This document shows, one piece after another, positions 31,042 through 41,482 of a stretch of DNA of 48,372 nucleotides. Each line of letters starts with the position of its first letter. Position 1 is the first letter of the stretch. Source of the stretch: Chloroflexota bacterium (GTDB lineage: Bacteria; Chloroflexota; Limnocylindria; Limnocylindrales; CSP1-4); the NCBI GenBank assembly GCA_027364875.1, contig DAHXON010000015.1:1-48372 (forward strand). Reading direction: 5' to 3'. The position numbers and the translations under genes are program-made. The notes beneath the pieces are model-generated. The model ran no database searches and was not told the origin of the DNA. It worked only from the letters and a program-made list of their open reading frames with translations.

Positions 31042-33391
31042 GCAAACCCTCGATCCCGCCGCCCCGTCGGACACCAACTCCACCGCCGCTCCCGGCCAAT
31101 CGGCCGAGATACAGCTCCCCATCGAGGGGATGAGCTGCGCCTCATGCGTCAACCGGATCGAGCGCTACCTGCGCAAGACCCCGGGCGTCGCGGAGGCCAG
31201 CGTCAACCTGGCCACGGAGACCGCGACGATCCGGTACCTGCCCGAGACGGCAGGTCTCGACGAGCTGGCGCGGGCAATCGAAGCGGCCGGCTACGAAGTT
31301 CGCAAGATGCCCGAGGGCACGGACACGAGCCGCTCGAACCTGCTGGACGAAGCCGATGCCGAGTCGGCCGAACGAGCCACGGAGCAGCGGGCGCTCGGCC
31401 TCCGAGCCGGCGTTTCGATCGCCGTCGCGGCCTTGGCGATGTTCCTGATGTACGCGCCCAACCTGCCCCTCACGATGGAGCAGATGTCGTGGGCCCTCAT
31501 CGTTCCCGCGACGTTCGTGCAGTTCTGGGCCGGCGCCCGCTTCTACCGGGCGGCTTACCGTTCCGCGATCCACATGTCCACGAACATGGACACGCTCGTG
31601 GTCGTCGGAACGAGCGTGGCCTGGGCCTACAGCGTCTTCGTCACGCTGGCGCCGGGCGTGCTCCGATCCGCCGGCATCGACCCCGTGCCGTACTTCGACA
31701 GCTCCACGGCCATCGTGGGCCTGATCCTGCTGGGCCGCTGGCTGGAGGCTCGGGCGAAGGGCCAGACCCTCGGCGCGGTCAAGGCGCTGATCGGACTTCA
31801 GGCTCGGTCCGCCCGGATCGTTCGGGCCGGAGCGGAAGTGGACGTGCCGCTCGAAGAAGTGCGAGTCGGCGACCTGGTTCGCGTCCGTCCGGGCGAGAGA
31901 CTGCCGGTCGACGGCCGCGTGGCCGAGGGCGAGTCTTCGGTCGACGAGTCGATGCTGACGGGCGAGCCGATGCCCGTGGACAAGAGCGCCGGCTCGGAGG
32001 TCATCGGGGGGACGATGAACGGCCGGGGCACATTCCTCTTCCGGGCGACTCGTGTCGGTCGGGACACCGCGCTGGCTCAGATCGTGGAGTTGGTGCGCCG
32101 CGCCCAGGGTTCCAAGGCGCCGATCCAGCGACTGGCGGACCGGATCGGCGGCATCTTCGTGCCGATCGTCCTGGCGGTCGGTGCGATCACCTTCGCGATC
32201 TGGTTCGCGCTCGGCCCCGAGCCGCGGCCGACCCACGCCCTTGTGGCATTCATCACCGTGGTGGTGATCTCGTGTCCGTGCGCGATGGGGCTCGCGACCC
32301 CCACCGCGATCATGGTCGGCACGGGCGCCGGCGCCGAGGCCGGAATCCTGATCCGCGGCGGTGAGGCGCTCGAGCTGGCGGCCCGCGTCGACGCCGTGGT
32401 CTTCGACAAGACGGGCACCCTGACCCGTGGCCGGCCTTCACTGGGCCAGGTCCTGGTCGCGCCTGGCTTCGAGGCGGACGAGGTGCTTGACCTTGCCGCC
32501 TCCGTGGAGCGCGGCAGCGAGCATCCGCTCGCGACCGCGATCCTGACCGCCGCCGGCGAGCGCGGTCTGGGCGGCCGGGCAGTGGAGGGTTTTGCCGCCG
32601 TCGCCGGCCGCGGAGTACGGGGCCGCGTCGAAGGCCGGGACGTCCTCGTCGGGACGGCGGCGTTCCTCGCCCAGAACGGCGTGGATGTGTCCGCACTTCC
32701 TCCGGCCGCCGACGATGCCTCCGCCACGACCTGCGTCGCGGTCGATGGCCGCGCCGCGGGCCTTCTTTCGACCGTAGACGAGATCAAGCCGGAGGCGGTC
32801 GCCGCCGTGCGCGAGCTCCAGGCCGGCGGCATCGAAGTGTGGCTGGTCACGGGCGACCAGGCCCGGACCGCCCGGTCCGTGGCTGCGGCCGTGGGCATCG
32901 CCCCCGAACACGTCCTTGCCGAGGTGCTGCCGGCCGGCAAGGCCGACGCCGTGGCCACGATCCAGGCCCGCGGCAAGCGAGTGGCAATGGTCGGCGACGG
33001 CATCAACGACGCGCCGGCTCTCGCCCGGGCCGACGTCGGCATCGCCATCGGGACGGGCACGGACGTGGCCATGGAGGCCTCGGACGTGACCCTCGTCGGC
33101 GGCGACCCGCGGGGAGTGCAGAGGGCGATCGAGCTTTCGCGGCGGACGATGAGCGTCATCCGCCAGAATCTCTTCTGGGCGTTCGGCTACAACGTCGTTC
33201 TCATTCCCATCGCCATGGGCCTGCTCTACCCGATCTGGGGGATCACTCTGAACCCGGCCCTCGCGGCCGCGGCGATGGCTTCGTCCTCGGTCACGGTCGT
33301 GACCAACTCGCTGCGGCTTCGTCGGGCCGGTGGGGCGGCCGCCGCCGGCGCGGTGGGCCTCCGGGGCGCCGAACGGGCACCTGTGGCATAG
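31040..33391 (+). CDS. copA: Copper-translocating P1B-type ATPase
   Basis: A 783-aa membrane pump that exports Cu(I). It has one N-terminal heavy-metal-binding domain with GMSCASC (C33, C36), eight expected membrane helices, the metal-transport motif C412-P413-C414 in [14 protein letters not shown], the phosphorylated D456 in DKTGTLT, the TGE loop ([10 protein letters not shown]), the SEHPLA motif of the nucleotide domain, and D653 in [12 protein letters not shown]. All are characteristic of CopA. Start ATG 31040 overlaps a copper-type operator, and AGGAG is only one base before it, so translation is probably from a leaderless mRNA. The SDR gene upstream ends 70 bp earlier. Confidence 0.95.
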   Translation: MQTLDPAAPSDTNSTAAPGQSAEIQLPIEGMSCASCVNRIERYLRKTPGVAEASVNLATETATIRYLPETAGLDELARAIEAAGYEVRKMPEGTDTSRSNLLDEADAESAERATEQRALGLRAGVSIAVAALAMFLMYAPNLPLTMEQMSWALIVPATFVQFWAGARFYRAAYRSAIHMSTNMDTLVVVGTSVAWAYSVFVTLAPGVLRSAGIDPVPYFDSSTAIVGLILLGRWLEARAKGQTLGAVKALIGLQARSARIVRAGAEVDVPLEEVRVGDLVRVRPGERLPVDGRVAEGESSVDESMLTGEPMPVDKSAGSEVIGGTMNGRGTFLFRATRVGRDTALAQIVELVRRAQGSKAPIQRLADRIGGIFVPIVLAVGAITFAIWFALGPEPRPTHALVAFITVVVISCPCAMGLATPTAIMVGTGAGAEAGILIRGGEALELAARVDAVVFDKTGTLTRGRPSLGQVLVAPGFEADEVLDLAASVERGSEHPLATAILTAAGERGLGGRAVEGFAAVAGRGVRGRVEGRDVLVGTAAFLAQNGVDVSALPPAADDASATTCVAVDGRAAGLLSTVDEIKPEAVAAVRELQAGGIEVWLVTGDQARTARSVAAAVGIAPEHVLAEVLPAGKADAVATIQARGKRVAMVGDGINDAPALARADVGIAIGTGTDVAMEASDVTLVGGDPRGVQRAIELSRRTMSVIRQNLFWAFGYNVVLIPIAMGLLYPIWGITLNPALAAAAMASSSVTVVTNSLRLRRAGGAAAAGAVGLRGAERAPVA

Positions 33392-33457
33392 CGGCCGCTC
33401 AGAGGTCGCCCAGCGCGGCCGGACAGCCGAGCCGCGCGCCCGGTGCGCCGCCCCCGC

Positions 33458-33967
33458 CTAGATCGAATAGCCGGCGACCAGGACGACCAGCAGCGCCAGC
33501 ACGGCTCCCACGAGAGTGGACCGAAGCCCTGCCGAGCGGCCGAAACCGAGCGGCGCGGAGGTCTGCCCGATGACGAGGGCGATGATCGCCACCGGCGTTG
33601 CCAGCGCCACTCCGACGACTCCCAGCGGAAGCGGGCGGGCGAGGGCGTGGACCATGACCGAGTCGCGCTGACTCAGCGAGATGAGCATCAGGACGTCGGC
33701 CGCGATCAGGAAGGCGGCGATCACCCCCAGGACCGCCTCCTGGCGGGTGGCGGCCAGGAGCGTGGGATAGCTCACCACGAATATGCCGAGCGCGACCACC
33801 GCCGGCGTCAGGATCAACGAGCCGTCCACGCCGTTGGGCACGGTCAGACGAGGCGCGGGACGGCTGAGCTGGAAGGCCACCAGGGTCCCGGCCGACAGCA
33901 AGGCGCCCACCACTCCAGCTTCGAAACCGTGGCGAAGCCACGGCGGCACGACTCGTCTGCGTCTCAC
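33458..33967 (-). CDS. Unknown integral membrane protein, 169 aa
   Basis: A short protein with about four hydrophobic helices: residues ~17-33 (VVGALLSAGTLVAFQL), ~53-69, ~78-96 and ~115-165 (which holds at least two). It begins with Arg-rich MRRRRVVPPW. No family recognised. GTG 33967 has AGGA seven bases upstream. It converges with copA and is separated from fabF by about 145 bp. Confidence 0.65.
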   Translation of the reverse strand: MRRRRVVPPWLRHGFEAGVVGALLSAGTLVAFQLSRPAPRLTVPNGVDGSLILTPAVVALGIFVVSYPTLLAATRQEAVLGVIAAFLIAADVLMLISLSQRDSVMVHALARPLPLGVVGVALATPVAIIALVIGQTSAPLGFGRSAGLRSTLVGAVLALLVVLVAGYSI

Positions 33968-34111
33968 TTCGGCATCCTACAACCCGGGCGCCGATGGGCC
34001 GGCCGACCCATCGGCGGGTCCGCCGTCCGGGCAGGCGCCGCCGGGTAGGCGCCGCCGGGCGAAGCGGCTCCGGCCGAGGCGCGATCCGCGAAGACTCTCG
34101 CTCCGGCTCGC

Positions 34112-35377
34112 TCAGGCGATGAACCGGCGGAAGACCACGACCGCGTTCTGACCGCCGAACCAGAAGCCGTCGATGATCGCCGTGTCGACCTTCTGGAGCC
34201 GCCTGACGTTGGGGACGTAGTCCAGGTCGCACTCCGGATCGGGGGTTTCGAGGTTCGTGGTGGGCGGGATGATGCCGTCGCGGATGGACCCGATGGCCGC
34301 CAGGCCGCTGACCGCGCCGGCCGCCCCGAGGAGGTGGCCGACCATGGACTTCGGCGAGCTGATGGCGACCTTGCGGGCGTGCGCGCCGAAGGCAGTCTTG
34401 ATCGCCTTGGTCTCGGTCATGTCGTTGAGCGGCGTGGACGTCCCGTGGGCGACGATGTAATCGATCTCGTCGGGAGCGACGTCGGCGTTGCGGAGGGCCT
34501 TCGTCATCGCCGCGGCCGCGCCGCGACCCGTAGGCTCGGGCGCGCTGATGTGGAACGCGTCCGCGGTCATGCCGCCACCCAGGACCTCGCACAGGATGTT
34601 CGCCCCGCGGGCCATCGCGTGCTCGGCCGATTCCAGGACGATCACCGCCGAGCCCTCGCCGAAGACGAAGCCGTCGCGATCCTTGTCGAACGGCCGCGAA
34701 GCGCGGGTGGGGTCGTCGTTGCGTCGAGAGAGAGCGCCCATGTTCCCGAGGGCGGCGAAGGCGATCGGCAGAAGCGATCCTTCGGTGCCGCCGACGAGGG
34801 CCACGTCCACCTCGCCCTGGTTGATCATCCGCATTCCGTCGATGAACGCGATCACGCTGCTGGCGCAGGCCGCGACCTGGGTGATCACCGGGCCGGTAAT
34901 GCCGAACTTCATGGAGACCTGGCAGGCGGCCATGGACCCCGACAGGGCCGGAATGGCGAACGGCGAAACCTGTCCCGGCCCCTTCTCGGCGATGACCTGC
35001 GTCCCGATGATGACCTGGTCCATCCCCCCGCCGCCGGTGTTGAGGCAGACGGCCGCTCGATCGCGCTGGTCCGGGTCCATCGCGCTGAAGTCGAGGCCGG
35101 CATCGTTCACGGCTTCCGTCGAAGCGGCCATGGCCAGGTGGATGAATCGGCTCATGCGGCGAGCCATCTTCCGATCCATCGCGGTGGCAGGGTCGAAGTC
35201 CTTGACCTCGGCGGCGATTCGAACGTCCAGGCCGGACGAATCGAATTGCGTGATCGGGCCCACGCCATTGACCCCGGCGATGAGGTTCTGCCAGTAGAGC
35301 GGCGCGGTATTCCCAATCGGGGTGACTGCCCCAAGGCCGGTGACGACGGCGCGGCGGGCTGGATCTCGGGTTGGCAC
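34112..35377 (-). CDS. fabF: Beta-ketoacyl-ACP synthase II-like (first copy)
   Basis: The 421-aa elongation condensing enzyme of type II fatty acid synthesis. The catalytic triad is complete: C171 in VAACASSV, H311 in VAHGTSTPLND and H348 in SMVGHLLGAAG, with K343 preceding. The N-terminus (RRAVVTGLGAVTPIGN) is typical. GTG 35377 follows AGGAGA with seven-base spacing, which fixes the start although the frame stays open to 35494. Own promoter suspected around 35520-35542. A MarR-type regulator lies upstream on the same strand. A second, divergent copy is at 39067. Confidence 0.93.
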   Translation of the reverse strand: MPTRDPARRAVVTGLGAVTPIGNTAPLYWQNLIAGVNGVGPITQFDSSGLDVRIAAEVKDFDPATAMDRKMARRMSRFIHLAMAASTEAVNDAGLDFSAMDPDQRDRAAVCLNTGGGGMDQVIIGTQVIAEKGPGQVSPFAIPALSGSMAACQVSMKFGITGPVITQVAACASSVIAFIDGMRMINQGEVDVALVGGTEGSLLPIAFAALGNMGALSRRNDDPTRASRPFDKDRDGFVFGEGSAVIVLESAEHAMARGANILCEVLGGGMTADAFHISAPEPTGRGAAAAMTKALRNADVAPDEIDYIVAHGTSTPLNDMTETKAIKTAFGAHARKVAISSPKSMVGHLLGAAGAVSGLAAIGSIRDGIIPPTTNLETPDPECDLDYVPNVRRLQKVDTAIIDGFWFGGQNAVVVFRRFIA

Positions 35378-35519
35378 TGGCCATCTCCTAGGACGTACGG
35401 CAAGCGGGGACACCGCCGGCGGCGTCCGACTGAACTGCCCCGACGGGCGAATCCGCTCGCCGGTGGGACGGCTACCGGCGCTGCTCGGCCTCACACGGGC
35501 GGCCAGAACCGGCCAGAGG

Positions 35520-35542
35520 ATTGTAGTTGGTCAGGCCTGACC
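35520..35542 (-). promoter_or_regulatory. Putative fabF promoter -10 with a 14-bp palindrome upstream
   Basis: On the minus strand a TACAAT hexamer lies at 35525-35520. Immediately upstream, at 35529-35542, is the perfect palindrome GGTCAGGCCTGACC, where the -35 to -10 spacer would be; no TTG-type -35 is visible. The palindrome also covers the stop codon of the MarR gene. A repressor bound here would block the fabF promoter. Confidence 0.45.
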
Positions 35543-36187
35543 CCCGCTCTCCGAGCGCTCAGCGCGGTTTCCTCGCAGCTTTTCCGTCACGCCACGAAGA
35601 AATGTCCTGACGGCGTCCCTTTCCTCCTCTGAAAGCGGTTTGAGAGCCTCCTGGACGTCTCGCTCACGCCACCTGTAGGCCCGTTCCACGGCCTCGACCG
35701 CGGTGGGATCGAGGCGTATCCGCACGATCCGGTGGTCGTACACGTCCCGCTGCCGGACGACGTAGTGCGCCGTCTCGAGCTCGTCGACCACTCTGCTGGC
35801 CCAGCCGTAGGAGATGCCCAGGCCGGCCGCAAGCTCGCCGATCGTCCGCTCGCCGTGCTCGTGGACGTGGACGGCCGCCCGCACGGCATGGCTGGACATC
35901 GGCCGCGCCTCGACTCGCCCGAGACCGGACGGAGCGTTCCTCCGGGCGGATGGCAAATCGTTGCGCCGCCCGGCCCGTCCGGCCCGCCCGGCCGCTTCCC
36001 CGTCTCCGTCGCCGGCCGCGTCGCCGTATGGGGAAATCGCGATCGCGACCGGGTCCTGGAGGTCGGACTCGCGGCGGGCGGCATAAGCCGCATGCAGGAA
36101 CTCTACGAGGAGCCTGCACGTCTCCAGGGTCTCCGCCGAGAGCCCATCAGCCCGGGCCTCCGCCCTGGCAGCGACTTTGCCGACCAT
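35531..36187 (-). CDS. MarR-family transcriptional regulator (upstream of fabF)
   Basis: The 218-aa protein has a winged-helix MarR core in its C-terminal half: AVHVHEHGERTIGELAAGLGISYGWASRVVDELETAHYVVRQRDVYDHRIVRIRL. The recognition helix is ISYGWASRVVDEL and the wing has DVYDHRIVRI. The N-terminal ~95 residues hold a helix and a Gly/Arg-rich linker that the family lacks. It lies 153 bp before fabF on the same strand; the spacer contains a palindrome. FabT-like control of fatty acid synthesis is possible but unproven. No ribosome site is visible before ATG 36187. Confidence 0.82.
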   Translation of the reverse strand: MVGKVAARAEARADGLSAETLETCRLLVEFLHAAYAARRESDLQDPVAIAISPYGDAAGDGDGEAAGRAGRAGRRNDLPSARRNAPSGLGRVEARPMSSHAVRAAVHVHEHGERTIGELAAGLGISYGWASRVVDELETAHYVVRQRDVYDHRIVRIRLDPTAVEAVERAYRWRERDVQEALKPLSEEERDAVRTFLRGVTEKLRGNRAERSESGGQA

Positions 36188-36189
36188 GG

Positions 36190-36226
36190 CCCGATCGTAA
36201 CATTGAGTGCCATAGTATTCATTAGT
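36190..36226. promoter_or_regulatory. AT-rich imperfect palindrome before the MarR gene
   Basis: The start region of the MarR gene is far more AT-rich than its surroundings. TGAGTGCCATAGTATTCA matches its own reverse complement at 12 of 18 positions. It is a candidate promoter-operator for the MarR gene or for control of the region. Evidence is composition plus imperfect symmetry only. Confidence 0.35.
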
Positions 36227-36294
36227 TGACGCGAGGGGCAGACCAGCGAGGTGGAACGAGTGCGCGCCGCGGGTTCGCCGAGGCCTCGGACGGA

Positions 36295-36738
36295 CTAGCT
36301 GGCCGCCAGCGCCGCGAAGTCCAGGCTGAGCGTGGCCTCTATCAGGGACTGGGTGGCGCGGTCAAGAGCGTCGACGAGTTCCGGCAAATCGCCGCATTCG
36401 ACCATCTGGCCCTGCCATACGAGCTCGCCGGTCCCATCTTCGTACTCGATGTACGGAGTGGCGCGCCAGCGGTTCGGTGCGGCGACCACATCCAGGCAGC
36501 TGGTCAGCCGCCGCCCGCTCTGGAGGTGCATCTCCAGGGTCAGGCGCATCACGACCTCGGCGGCCATACTGGCGGCCCCGGCCCGCGGCGCACCCTCGGC
36601 CGGCCGGACGATGACCGCGTGCTCGGCGGTGGGCAGGCGAGCACGCTCCCATATCTGCGGACGCGTGGCGGAGAGCTGGTGGCGGGCGCGGGCAACCGCA
36701 GTCAGCAGTTGCCAGGCAGCGGTCATCTCGCCCGACAT
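36295..36738 (-). CDS. Unknown protein, 147 aa
   Basis: No family recognised. The product is soluble and helical with beta patches: residues ~5-25 helix ([16 protein letters not shown]), a strand-like mid-region ([13 protein letters not shown]) and a final helix ([25 protein letters not shown]). Three Cys-free halves and no metal motif were seen. AGGGAG precedes ATG 36738. It is divergent from the chemoreceptor gene, with a shared 255-bp upstream region containing a 7-bp inverted repeat. Confidence 0.6.
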   Translation of the reverse strand: MSGEMTAAWQLLTAVARARHQLSATRPQIWERARLPTAEHAVIVRPAEGAPRAGAASMAAEVVMRLTLEMHLQSGRRLTSCLDVVAAPNRWRATPYIEYEDGTGELVWQGQMVECGDLPELVDALDRATQSLIEATLSLDFAALAAS

Positions 36739-36827
36739 TGCGGCTCCCTATGGGCAGCCGGATCGCTCGTCGTGCGTCCCCAACGGTCCGCAGGACTCCC
36801 GAAGCGTACAGCCGGCCGGACCGGCAT

Positions 36828-36851
36828 ACAACGGTTCGACTACTCCGTTGT
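36828..36851. repeat. Inverted repeat ACAACGG-N10-CCGTTGT in the divergent region
   Basis: ACAACGG (36828-36834) and CCGTTGT (36845-36851) are exact inverted copies separated by 10 bases, within 36739-36993 between the unknown minus-strand gene and the chemoreceptor gene. A further copy of CAACGGT lies at 36781. It may be a binding site shared by the two divergent genes. Confidence 0.45.
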
Positions 36852-36993
36852 GGGTGGCCCGGATGCTCGTCCGAACCGAAGGAATTCCTATCCGCGCCGC
36901 TACGGATTCGCCGAACGAGACCGAAGACCAACCAGACGGGCGATCGTGCCGAGAGGCGTGTGTTCCCTGCGATCGCTCCATAGGGGTACGGTC

Positions 36994-39033
36994 ATGCCTC
37001 ACCTGTCCATCCGGACGAAGCTCCTTCTCGCGTTTGGCTTCCTCACCCTCCTGGAAGTCGCGCTGAGCGCGGTCGCGCTCGCCCAGATGTCCTCGATCAA
37101 CGGGCAGGTGCAGCTCATGCGCACCGAACGGATGCCCGCCGTCACGTCCGTGCTCAAGATCGAGCAGGAGATCGGGACGTACCGGCGTCGCCAGTTCATC
37201 GACCTTCTCGCGCCGACGGCCGAGCGGAAGGCGGCCGAAGACGACATCGCCTCGACGTCCGCGGCCATCGATCAGGAGTTGACGGCCTACACGCCACTCA
37301 TCTCGAGTGACGCCGAGCGGGCCACCCTGCAGAAGATGACCGATCTCTGGCACTCCTATCGGGACCAGACCGCGACGGTGCTCCAGATGGCCCGGGATGG
37401 GCAGTCGCTCCAGGGCTACGCATATCTGAACGACGGCGCGCCCAATGACACCTGGGATGCCCTGAACAACACCTCCAAGGCCTGGGAGGCGGATATTCTC
37501 GCGGGCGCCGATTCGACCGCCAGCACGGCGAGCGGGCAGTTCGACTTCGCCAGCAAGCTCGTGCTCATCCTGCTCGGCGTCGCGATCGTCGTCGGGATCT
37601 GGGTGGGCCTCCTCATCTCGCGCCGAATCCGGCGGGACGTGCGCGCCGTTCGCGCGGCCATCACGACCCTTGCCGACGAGACCGCCACGGATCTTGCGGC
37701 GGCCATGGCGGCCCTGGCCGCCAACGACCTCACCGTCGGCGTCCAGCCGCCGTCGGCCCGCATCGAGAAGCTCGGCCACGACGAGATCGGCGATGCCGCC
37801 GAAGCGACGAACATGCTCGTGGACCGGCTCGACGCGACGATCGACAGCTACGAGCTGGCCCGCAACCAGCTGGGCCTGGCAATCGGCGAGGTTCGCGGTG
37901 CCGCGGCCGCGGTTGCCACCACAAGCTCGCAGCTGCGCGAGGCGGCATCGGAAAGTGACGGAGCGACCGAGTCCATCTCCAAGACGATGAGCCAGGTCGC
38001 GGCCGGAGCATCTGACCAGGCTCGCGCCGCATCGGACACCGGCACCAGCGCCCAGGCTCTCATCGAAGTCATCGAGCAGGTCCGAGCCAGCGCGTCGGAG
38101 ACGAGCCGGAGGATCGAAGAGGCCGGCGCCGCGATCGAAGCCACTGCCCAGGCAGTCGCTCGAGCCGAGAACGCCAGCAAGGAAATGGCTCCCCACACGG
38201 CCCGCGTGGCCGAGGCGCTGGCACACGGAACTCGCTCCGTGAACGACGCCGCCTCAGGAATGAGCCGTATCAAGTCCTCCGTCGATGCGACCGCCGCCAA
38301 GGTCGGCGAGCTCGGCTCGAAGTCCGACCAGATCGGTGCCATCGTCGAGACGATCAACGACATCGCCGAGCAGACCAACCTGCTCGCCCTCAACGCCGCC
38401 ATCGAAGCGGCCCGGGCGGGCGAGATGGGCAAGGGCTTCGCCGTCGTCGCCGACGAGGTTCGAAAGCTCGCCGAGCGCTCCAGCAGCGCCACCAAGGAGA
38501 TCGCGGCCCTCATCACCCAGGTCCAGCACGAGACCGAGCAGGCCGTTGACGCCATGAAGTCCGGCGCGAACGACGTCCTCTCCGGGAGCTCTCTGGCAGA
38601 AGAATCCGCCGCCGCCCTCCGAGCCATCGCCGACGCCACGGAATCCCGCGACGCGGTTCTGGCCGGGGTCTTCAGGGCACTCGAGGAGATCCGCGACTCC
38701 TCGGGCCGGGTCGTGACCGCTTCGGACGCGATCGCCTCGATCGCAGCTCAGACGGACAAAGCCGCCAGCCGGATGACCTCGTCCGCCTCGACGGTCGCGT
38801 CCTCGGTGGAATCCATCGCGGCGGTGTCCGAGGAGAACTCCGCGGCCTCCGACGAGGTCTCCGCGGCTACCGAGAAGATGTCGATGCAGGCACGGACCGT
38901 GTCCTCGATCGCCGAGGACCTGGCTCTGCGGGCTGCCTCTCTCGACGAGCTGGTGGCTCGTTTCAGGACGGCCGGTTCGCAGTCGGCCGATCCGGTCGAG
39001 CTGGCGGCCAAGCGCCGCCGGCTGGCGGCCTGA
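36994..39033 (+). CDS. Methyl-accepting chemotaxis protein
   Basis: The 679-aa chemoreceptor has a short N-terminal cytoplasmic end, TM1 (about residues 8-30), a 155-residue outer helical sensor of the 4HB type, TM2 (about 188-209, [20 protein letters not shown]), a HAMP domain, and a long cytoplasmic coiled coil. Its hairpin tip contains the invariant [40 protein letters not shown]. Fold and tip are intact. There is no C-terminal CheR/CheB-binding pentapeptide; the end is [23 protein letters not shown] is eight bases before ATG 36994. No che genes are in the window, so it may be an orphan receptor of a distant cluster. Confidence 0.95.
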   Translation: MPHLSIRTKLLLAFGFLTLLEVALSAVALAQMSSINGQVQLMRTERMPAVTSVLKIEQEIGTYRRRQFIDLLAPTAERKAAEDDIASTSAAIDQELTAYTPLISSDAERATLQKMTDLWHSYRDQTATVLQMARDGQSLQGYAYLNDGAPNDTWDALNNTSKAWEADILAGADSTASTASGQFDFASKLVLILLGVAIVVGIWVGLLISRRIRRDVRAVRAAITTLADETATDLAAAMAALAANDLTVGVQPPSARIEKLGHDEIGDAAEATNMLVDRLDATIDSYELARNQLGLAIGEVRGAAAAVATTSSQLREAASESDGATESISKTMSQVAAGASDQARAASDTGTSAQALIEVIEQVRASASETSRRIEEAGAAIEATAQAVARAENASKEMAPHTARVAEALAHGTRSVNDAASGMSRIKSSVDATAAKVGELGSKSDQIGAIVETINDIAEQTNLLALNAAIEAARAGEMGKGFAVVADEVRKLAERSSSATKEIAALITQVQHETEQAVDAMKSGANDVLSGSSLAEESAAALRAIADATESRDAVLAGVFRALEEIRDSSGRVVTASDAIASIAAQTDKAASRMTSSASTVASSVESIAAVSEENSAASDEVSAATEKMSMQARTVSSIAEDLALRAASLDELVARFRTAGSQSADPVELAAKRRRLAA

Positions 39034-39066
39034 CGGAGGCCGTCCCGGGCAAGTGGCTGGGCCGGC

Positions 39067-40329
39067 TCAGTCGCCGGTGTATCGCTTGAAGATCACGGCC
39101 GCGTTGTGGCCGCCCAGCCCGATGTTGTTCGAGAGCGCGTATCGAAGCGGCCTCTCGATCGTCTCGGTAACGACGTTCACGTTGCACTCCGGGTCCGGCT
39201 CTCGGTAGTTGAGCGTGCCCGGAACGATCTGGTGGTACAGGCTCAGGACCGTCGCCACGCCTTCGAAGGATCCCGCCGCGCCCATCATGTGACCGGTCAT
39301 CGACTTGGTCGCGGAGATCAGGATGTTGGGGGTGTGGCTCCCGAACGCCGCCCAGATCGCCTCCGCCTCGGCCAGATCGCCGACCGGCGTGGCGGTCCCG
39401 TGCGGATTGATCATGTCGATCTCGTCGGCGGGGACGCCGCGGCGCTCGAGGGCCATCTTCATGGCCCGGGTCGAGCCCTCGCCGTGACTCGCCGGGGCGA
39501 TCATGTCGAAGCCATCCGCGGCCGATCCATAGCCGACCACTTCGGCGTAGATCTTGGCCCCGCGTGCCTTGGCCAGCTCCAGGTCCTCGATGATCAGGGC
39601 GCCGCCGCCTTCACCGAGGATGAAGCCGTTGCGTGTCTTGTCGAACGGCCGGCAGGCCGTCTCCAGCGGGCTGTCCGGCAGGGGAGCGCCCAGGCCGCGC
39701 ATGTTCGTGAAGCCGATGTGGACCAGTTCGAGCAGCGGCGATTCGGCCGAGCCCGCGATGACCGCGGTGCAGTCGCCGCGGCGGATCGCCTCCGCGGCCT
39801 CGCCGATCGCGGTCGTGCCCGTCGAGCAGGCCGAGACGGGGCAGAAGTTGTGGCCCTTCGCGCCGGTCTCGATGGCGATAGTTCCCGAGCTCGCGTCGAC
39901 CAGGCCGTTGGCGATGAAGAACGGGCTCACGAGGCGCGCGCCCTTGGTCTTCCAGACGGCCTGGTTGCTGATGAAGAGGCCCTGGCCGCCGCCGCCGGAG
40001 CCGTAGATCACGCCGATGTCGTACCGGTTGTCGTCGTTGATCTCGAGGCCGGAGTCCGCGACCGCCATCTTGGCCGAGGCGACCGCGAAGTGGACGGTTG
40101 TCTCGGTTCGACGGGCGTCCTTGAAGTTCCAGTACTTGGTAACGTCGAAGTCACGGACTTCGCCGCCCACTTGATGTTCGTAGGGCGTCACGTCGAAATG
40201 GGTGATGCGGCCAAGGCCGGAGCGGCCGTTGGTCAGACCTTCCCAGACGGTGTCAACATCGTTGCCTATCGGGCTGACGACGCCGAGCCCCGTGACCGCG
40301 ATTCTTCTCGTGTAATCAGGCTTTCGCAC
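39067..40329 (-). CDS. fabF: Beta-ketoacyl-ACP synthase II (second copy)
   Basis: A 420-aa condensing enzyme with complete triad: C168 in VSACSTGTTAIGEA, H310 in NPHGTATPVGD and H347 in TKSMTGHMMGAAG; K342 is conserved. It starts MRKPDYTRRIAVTGLGVVSPIGN at GTG 40329 behind a strong AGGAGGAG. It lies 57 bp behind fabD on the same strand, so the two likely form an operon. Its active-site residues and surroundings are closer to the classical FabF than are those of the first copy, which suggests this is the main elongation enzyme. Confidence 0.94.
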   Translation of the reverse strand: MRKPDYTRRIAVTGLGVVSPIGNDVDTVWEGLTNGRSGLGRITHFDVTPYEHQVGGEVRDFDVTKYWNFKDARRTETTVHFAVASAKMAVADSGLEINDDNRYDIGVIYGSGGGGQGLFISNQAVWKTKGARLVSPFFIANGLVDASSGTIAIETGAKGHNFCPVSACSTGTTAIGEAAEAIRRGDCTAVIAGSAESPLLELVHIGFTNMRGLGAPLPDSPLETACRPFDKTRNGFILGEGGGALIIEDLELAKARGAKIYAEVVGYGSAADGFDMIAPASHGEGSTRAMKMALERRGVPADEIDMINPHGTATPVGDLAEAEAIWAAFGSHTPNILISATKSMTGHMMGAAGSFEGVATVLSLYHQIVPGTLNYREPDPECNVNVVTETIERPLRYALSNNIGLGGHNAAVIFKRYTGD

Positions 40330-40386
40330 CGGGATCGGCTCCTCCTGGGATCTACTTTGGGCGCGGCTCGATCGCCGCGTATGTCT

Positions 40387-41358
40387 TCACTTTGCCGGCG
40401 CCTCGGCCGCGAACGGCACGAGGAGGCCACCCTCGGCCGAGGGTTCGTCGGTCGCTATTGCGGCCGCGTCGGGGGCGATTCGCTTGATGAGGCCGGTCAG
40501 GACCTTGCCCGGGCCGACTTCGACGAAGGTCGTGACGCCCTCGGCTGTCATCCGGTTGACGGCGGCGACCCAGTCGACGCCCGTCGTCAGATGCTCGATC
40601 AGTTCGGTGCGCGCCTCTTCGCCGGTGGCGATCGCGTGTGCGTCGGCGTTGGCGAGGAGCGGCGTGGCCGGATCGGCAAACGCCACGGGGGCAAGGACGG
40701 CGGCCATTCCCCGGGCGGCCTCTGCCATGAGGGCCGAGTGGGCGGCGACGGAGACCGGCAGAACGATGCCGCGGCGGGCGCCCAGTTCCTTCGCGCCGGC
40801 GGCCGCTGCCTCCACCGCGGGTCGATCGCCCGAGATGACGATCTGGCCGGGAGAGTTGCGGTTGGCCACCGTGACGCTGCCGCCGCCCGCTCCAAGCGCC
40901 AGCAGCTCGGGGATGCGGGAGTCGTCCAGGCCGATGATTGCGGCCATCGCGCCGGACCGGCCCTGGCCTGAGGCCTGCATCTGCCTGCCTCGCTCGCGGA
41001 CCAGGCGGACGGCGTCGGCGAGAGTCAGGACGCCGGCCGCAACCATGGCGCTGTACTGACCGAGCGAGTGACCGGCGGCGAAGGCCGGATGCGGGGCCGC
41101 GACACCGGCTCGCTCCCAGCGCTCGCGCAGGGCGGCCAGAAACGCCACCGAAACCGCGACGATGGCCGGCTGAGCGTTCACGGTGAGGTCGAGCTGTTCC
41201 GCGGGCCCCTCGAAGGCCAGCTTGCTGATCGACTCACCAAGGGCCGTATCGGCTTCGGCCATCACTGCGGCTGCCGCCGGCGAAGCTTCGACGAGGGTCT
41301 TGCCCATGCCCACGGACTGGGAGCCCTGGCCGGGAAATACGAAGGCGATTCGATCCAT
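40387..41358 (-). CDS. fabD: Malonyl-CoA:ACP transacylase
   Basis: FabD loads malonate onto acyl carrier protein. The 323-aa protein opens MDRIAFVFPGQGSQSVGMG, has the nucleophile S98 in AGHSLGQYSA and the partner H207 in VSVAAHSALM, plus the late motif VEVGPGKVLTGLIKRI. From ATG 41358 its length fits the family. AGGAGA lies about 13 bases upstream. It is the first gene of a fabD-fabF operon; acpP, fabG and fabH are not in the window. The upstream region is shared with a divergent MarR gene. Confidence 0.93.
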   Translation of the reverse strand: MDRIAFVFPGQGSQSVGMGKTLVEASPAAAAVMAEADTALGESISKLAFEGPAEQLDLTVNAQPAIVAVSVAFLAALRERWERAGVAAPHPAFAAGHSLGQYSAMVAAGVLTLADAVRLVRERGRQMQASGQGRSGAMAAIIGLDDSRIPELLALGAGGGSVTVANRNSPGQIVISGDRPAVEAAAAGAKELGARRGIVLPVSVAAHSALMAEAARGMAAVLAPVAFADPATPLLANADAHAIATGEEARTELIEHLTTGVDWVAAVNRMTAEGVTTFVEVGPGKVLTGLIKRIAPDAAAIATDEPSAEGGLLVPFAAEAPAK

Positions 41359-41482
41359 CTGTTGCGTGCGGTCTCCTGAGCCCGGAACCACGTCCGGGCG
41401 GCGGCTCCATCTGCGCCGGGCGCAGAACGGACAGGCGGCCGAGCATGGCCCGGCGGCCGACGACTTGTTCGCCAGCAGGTTA

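Noticed and set aside
34334-35632. Plus-strand open frame of 432 codons over fabF
   Set aside because: Antisense shadow of fabF, whose triad and start are clear.
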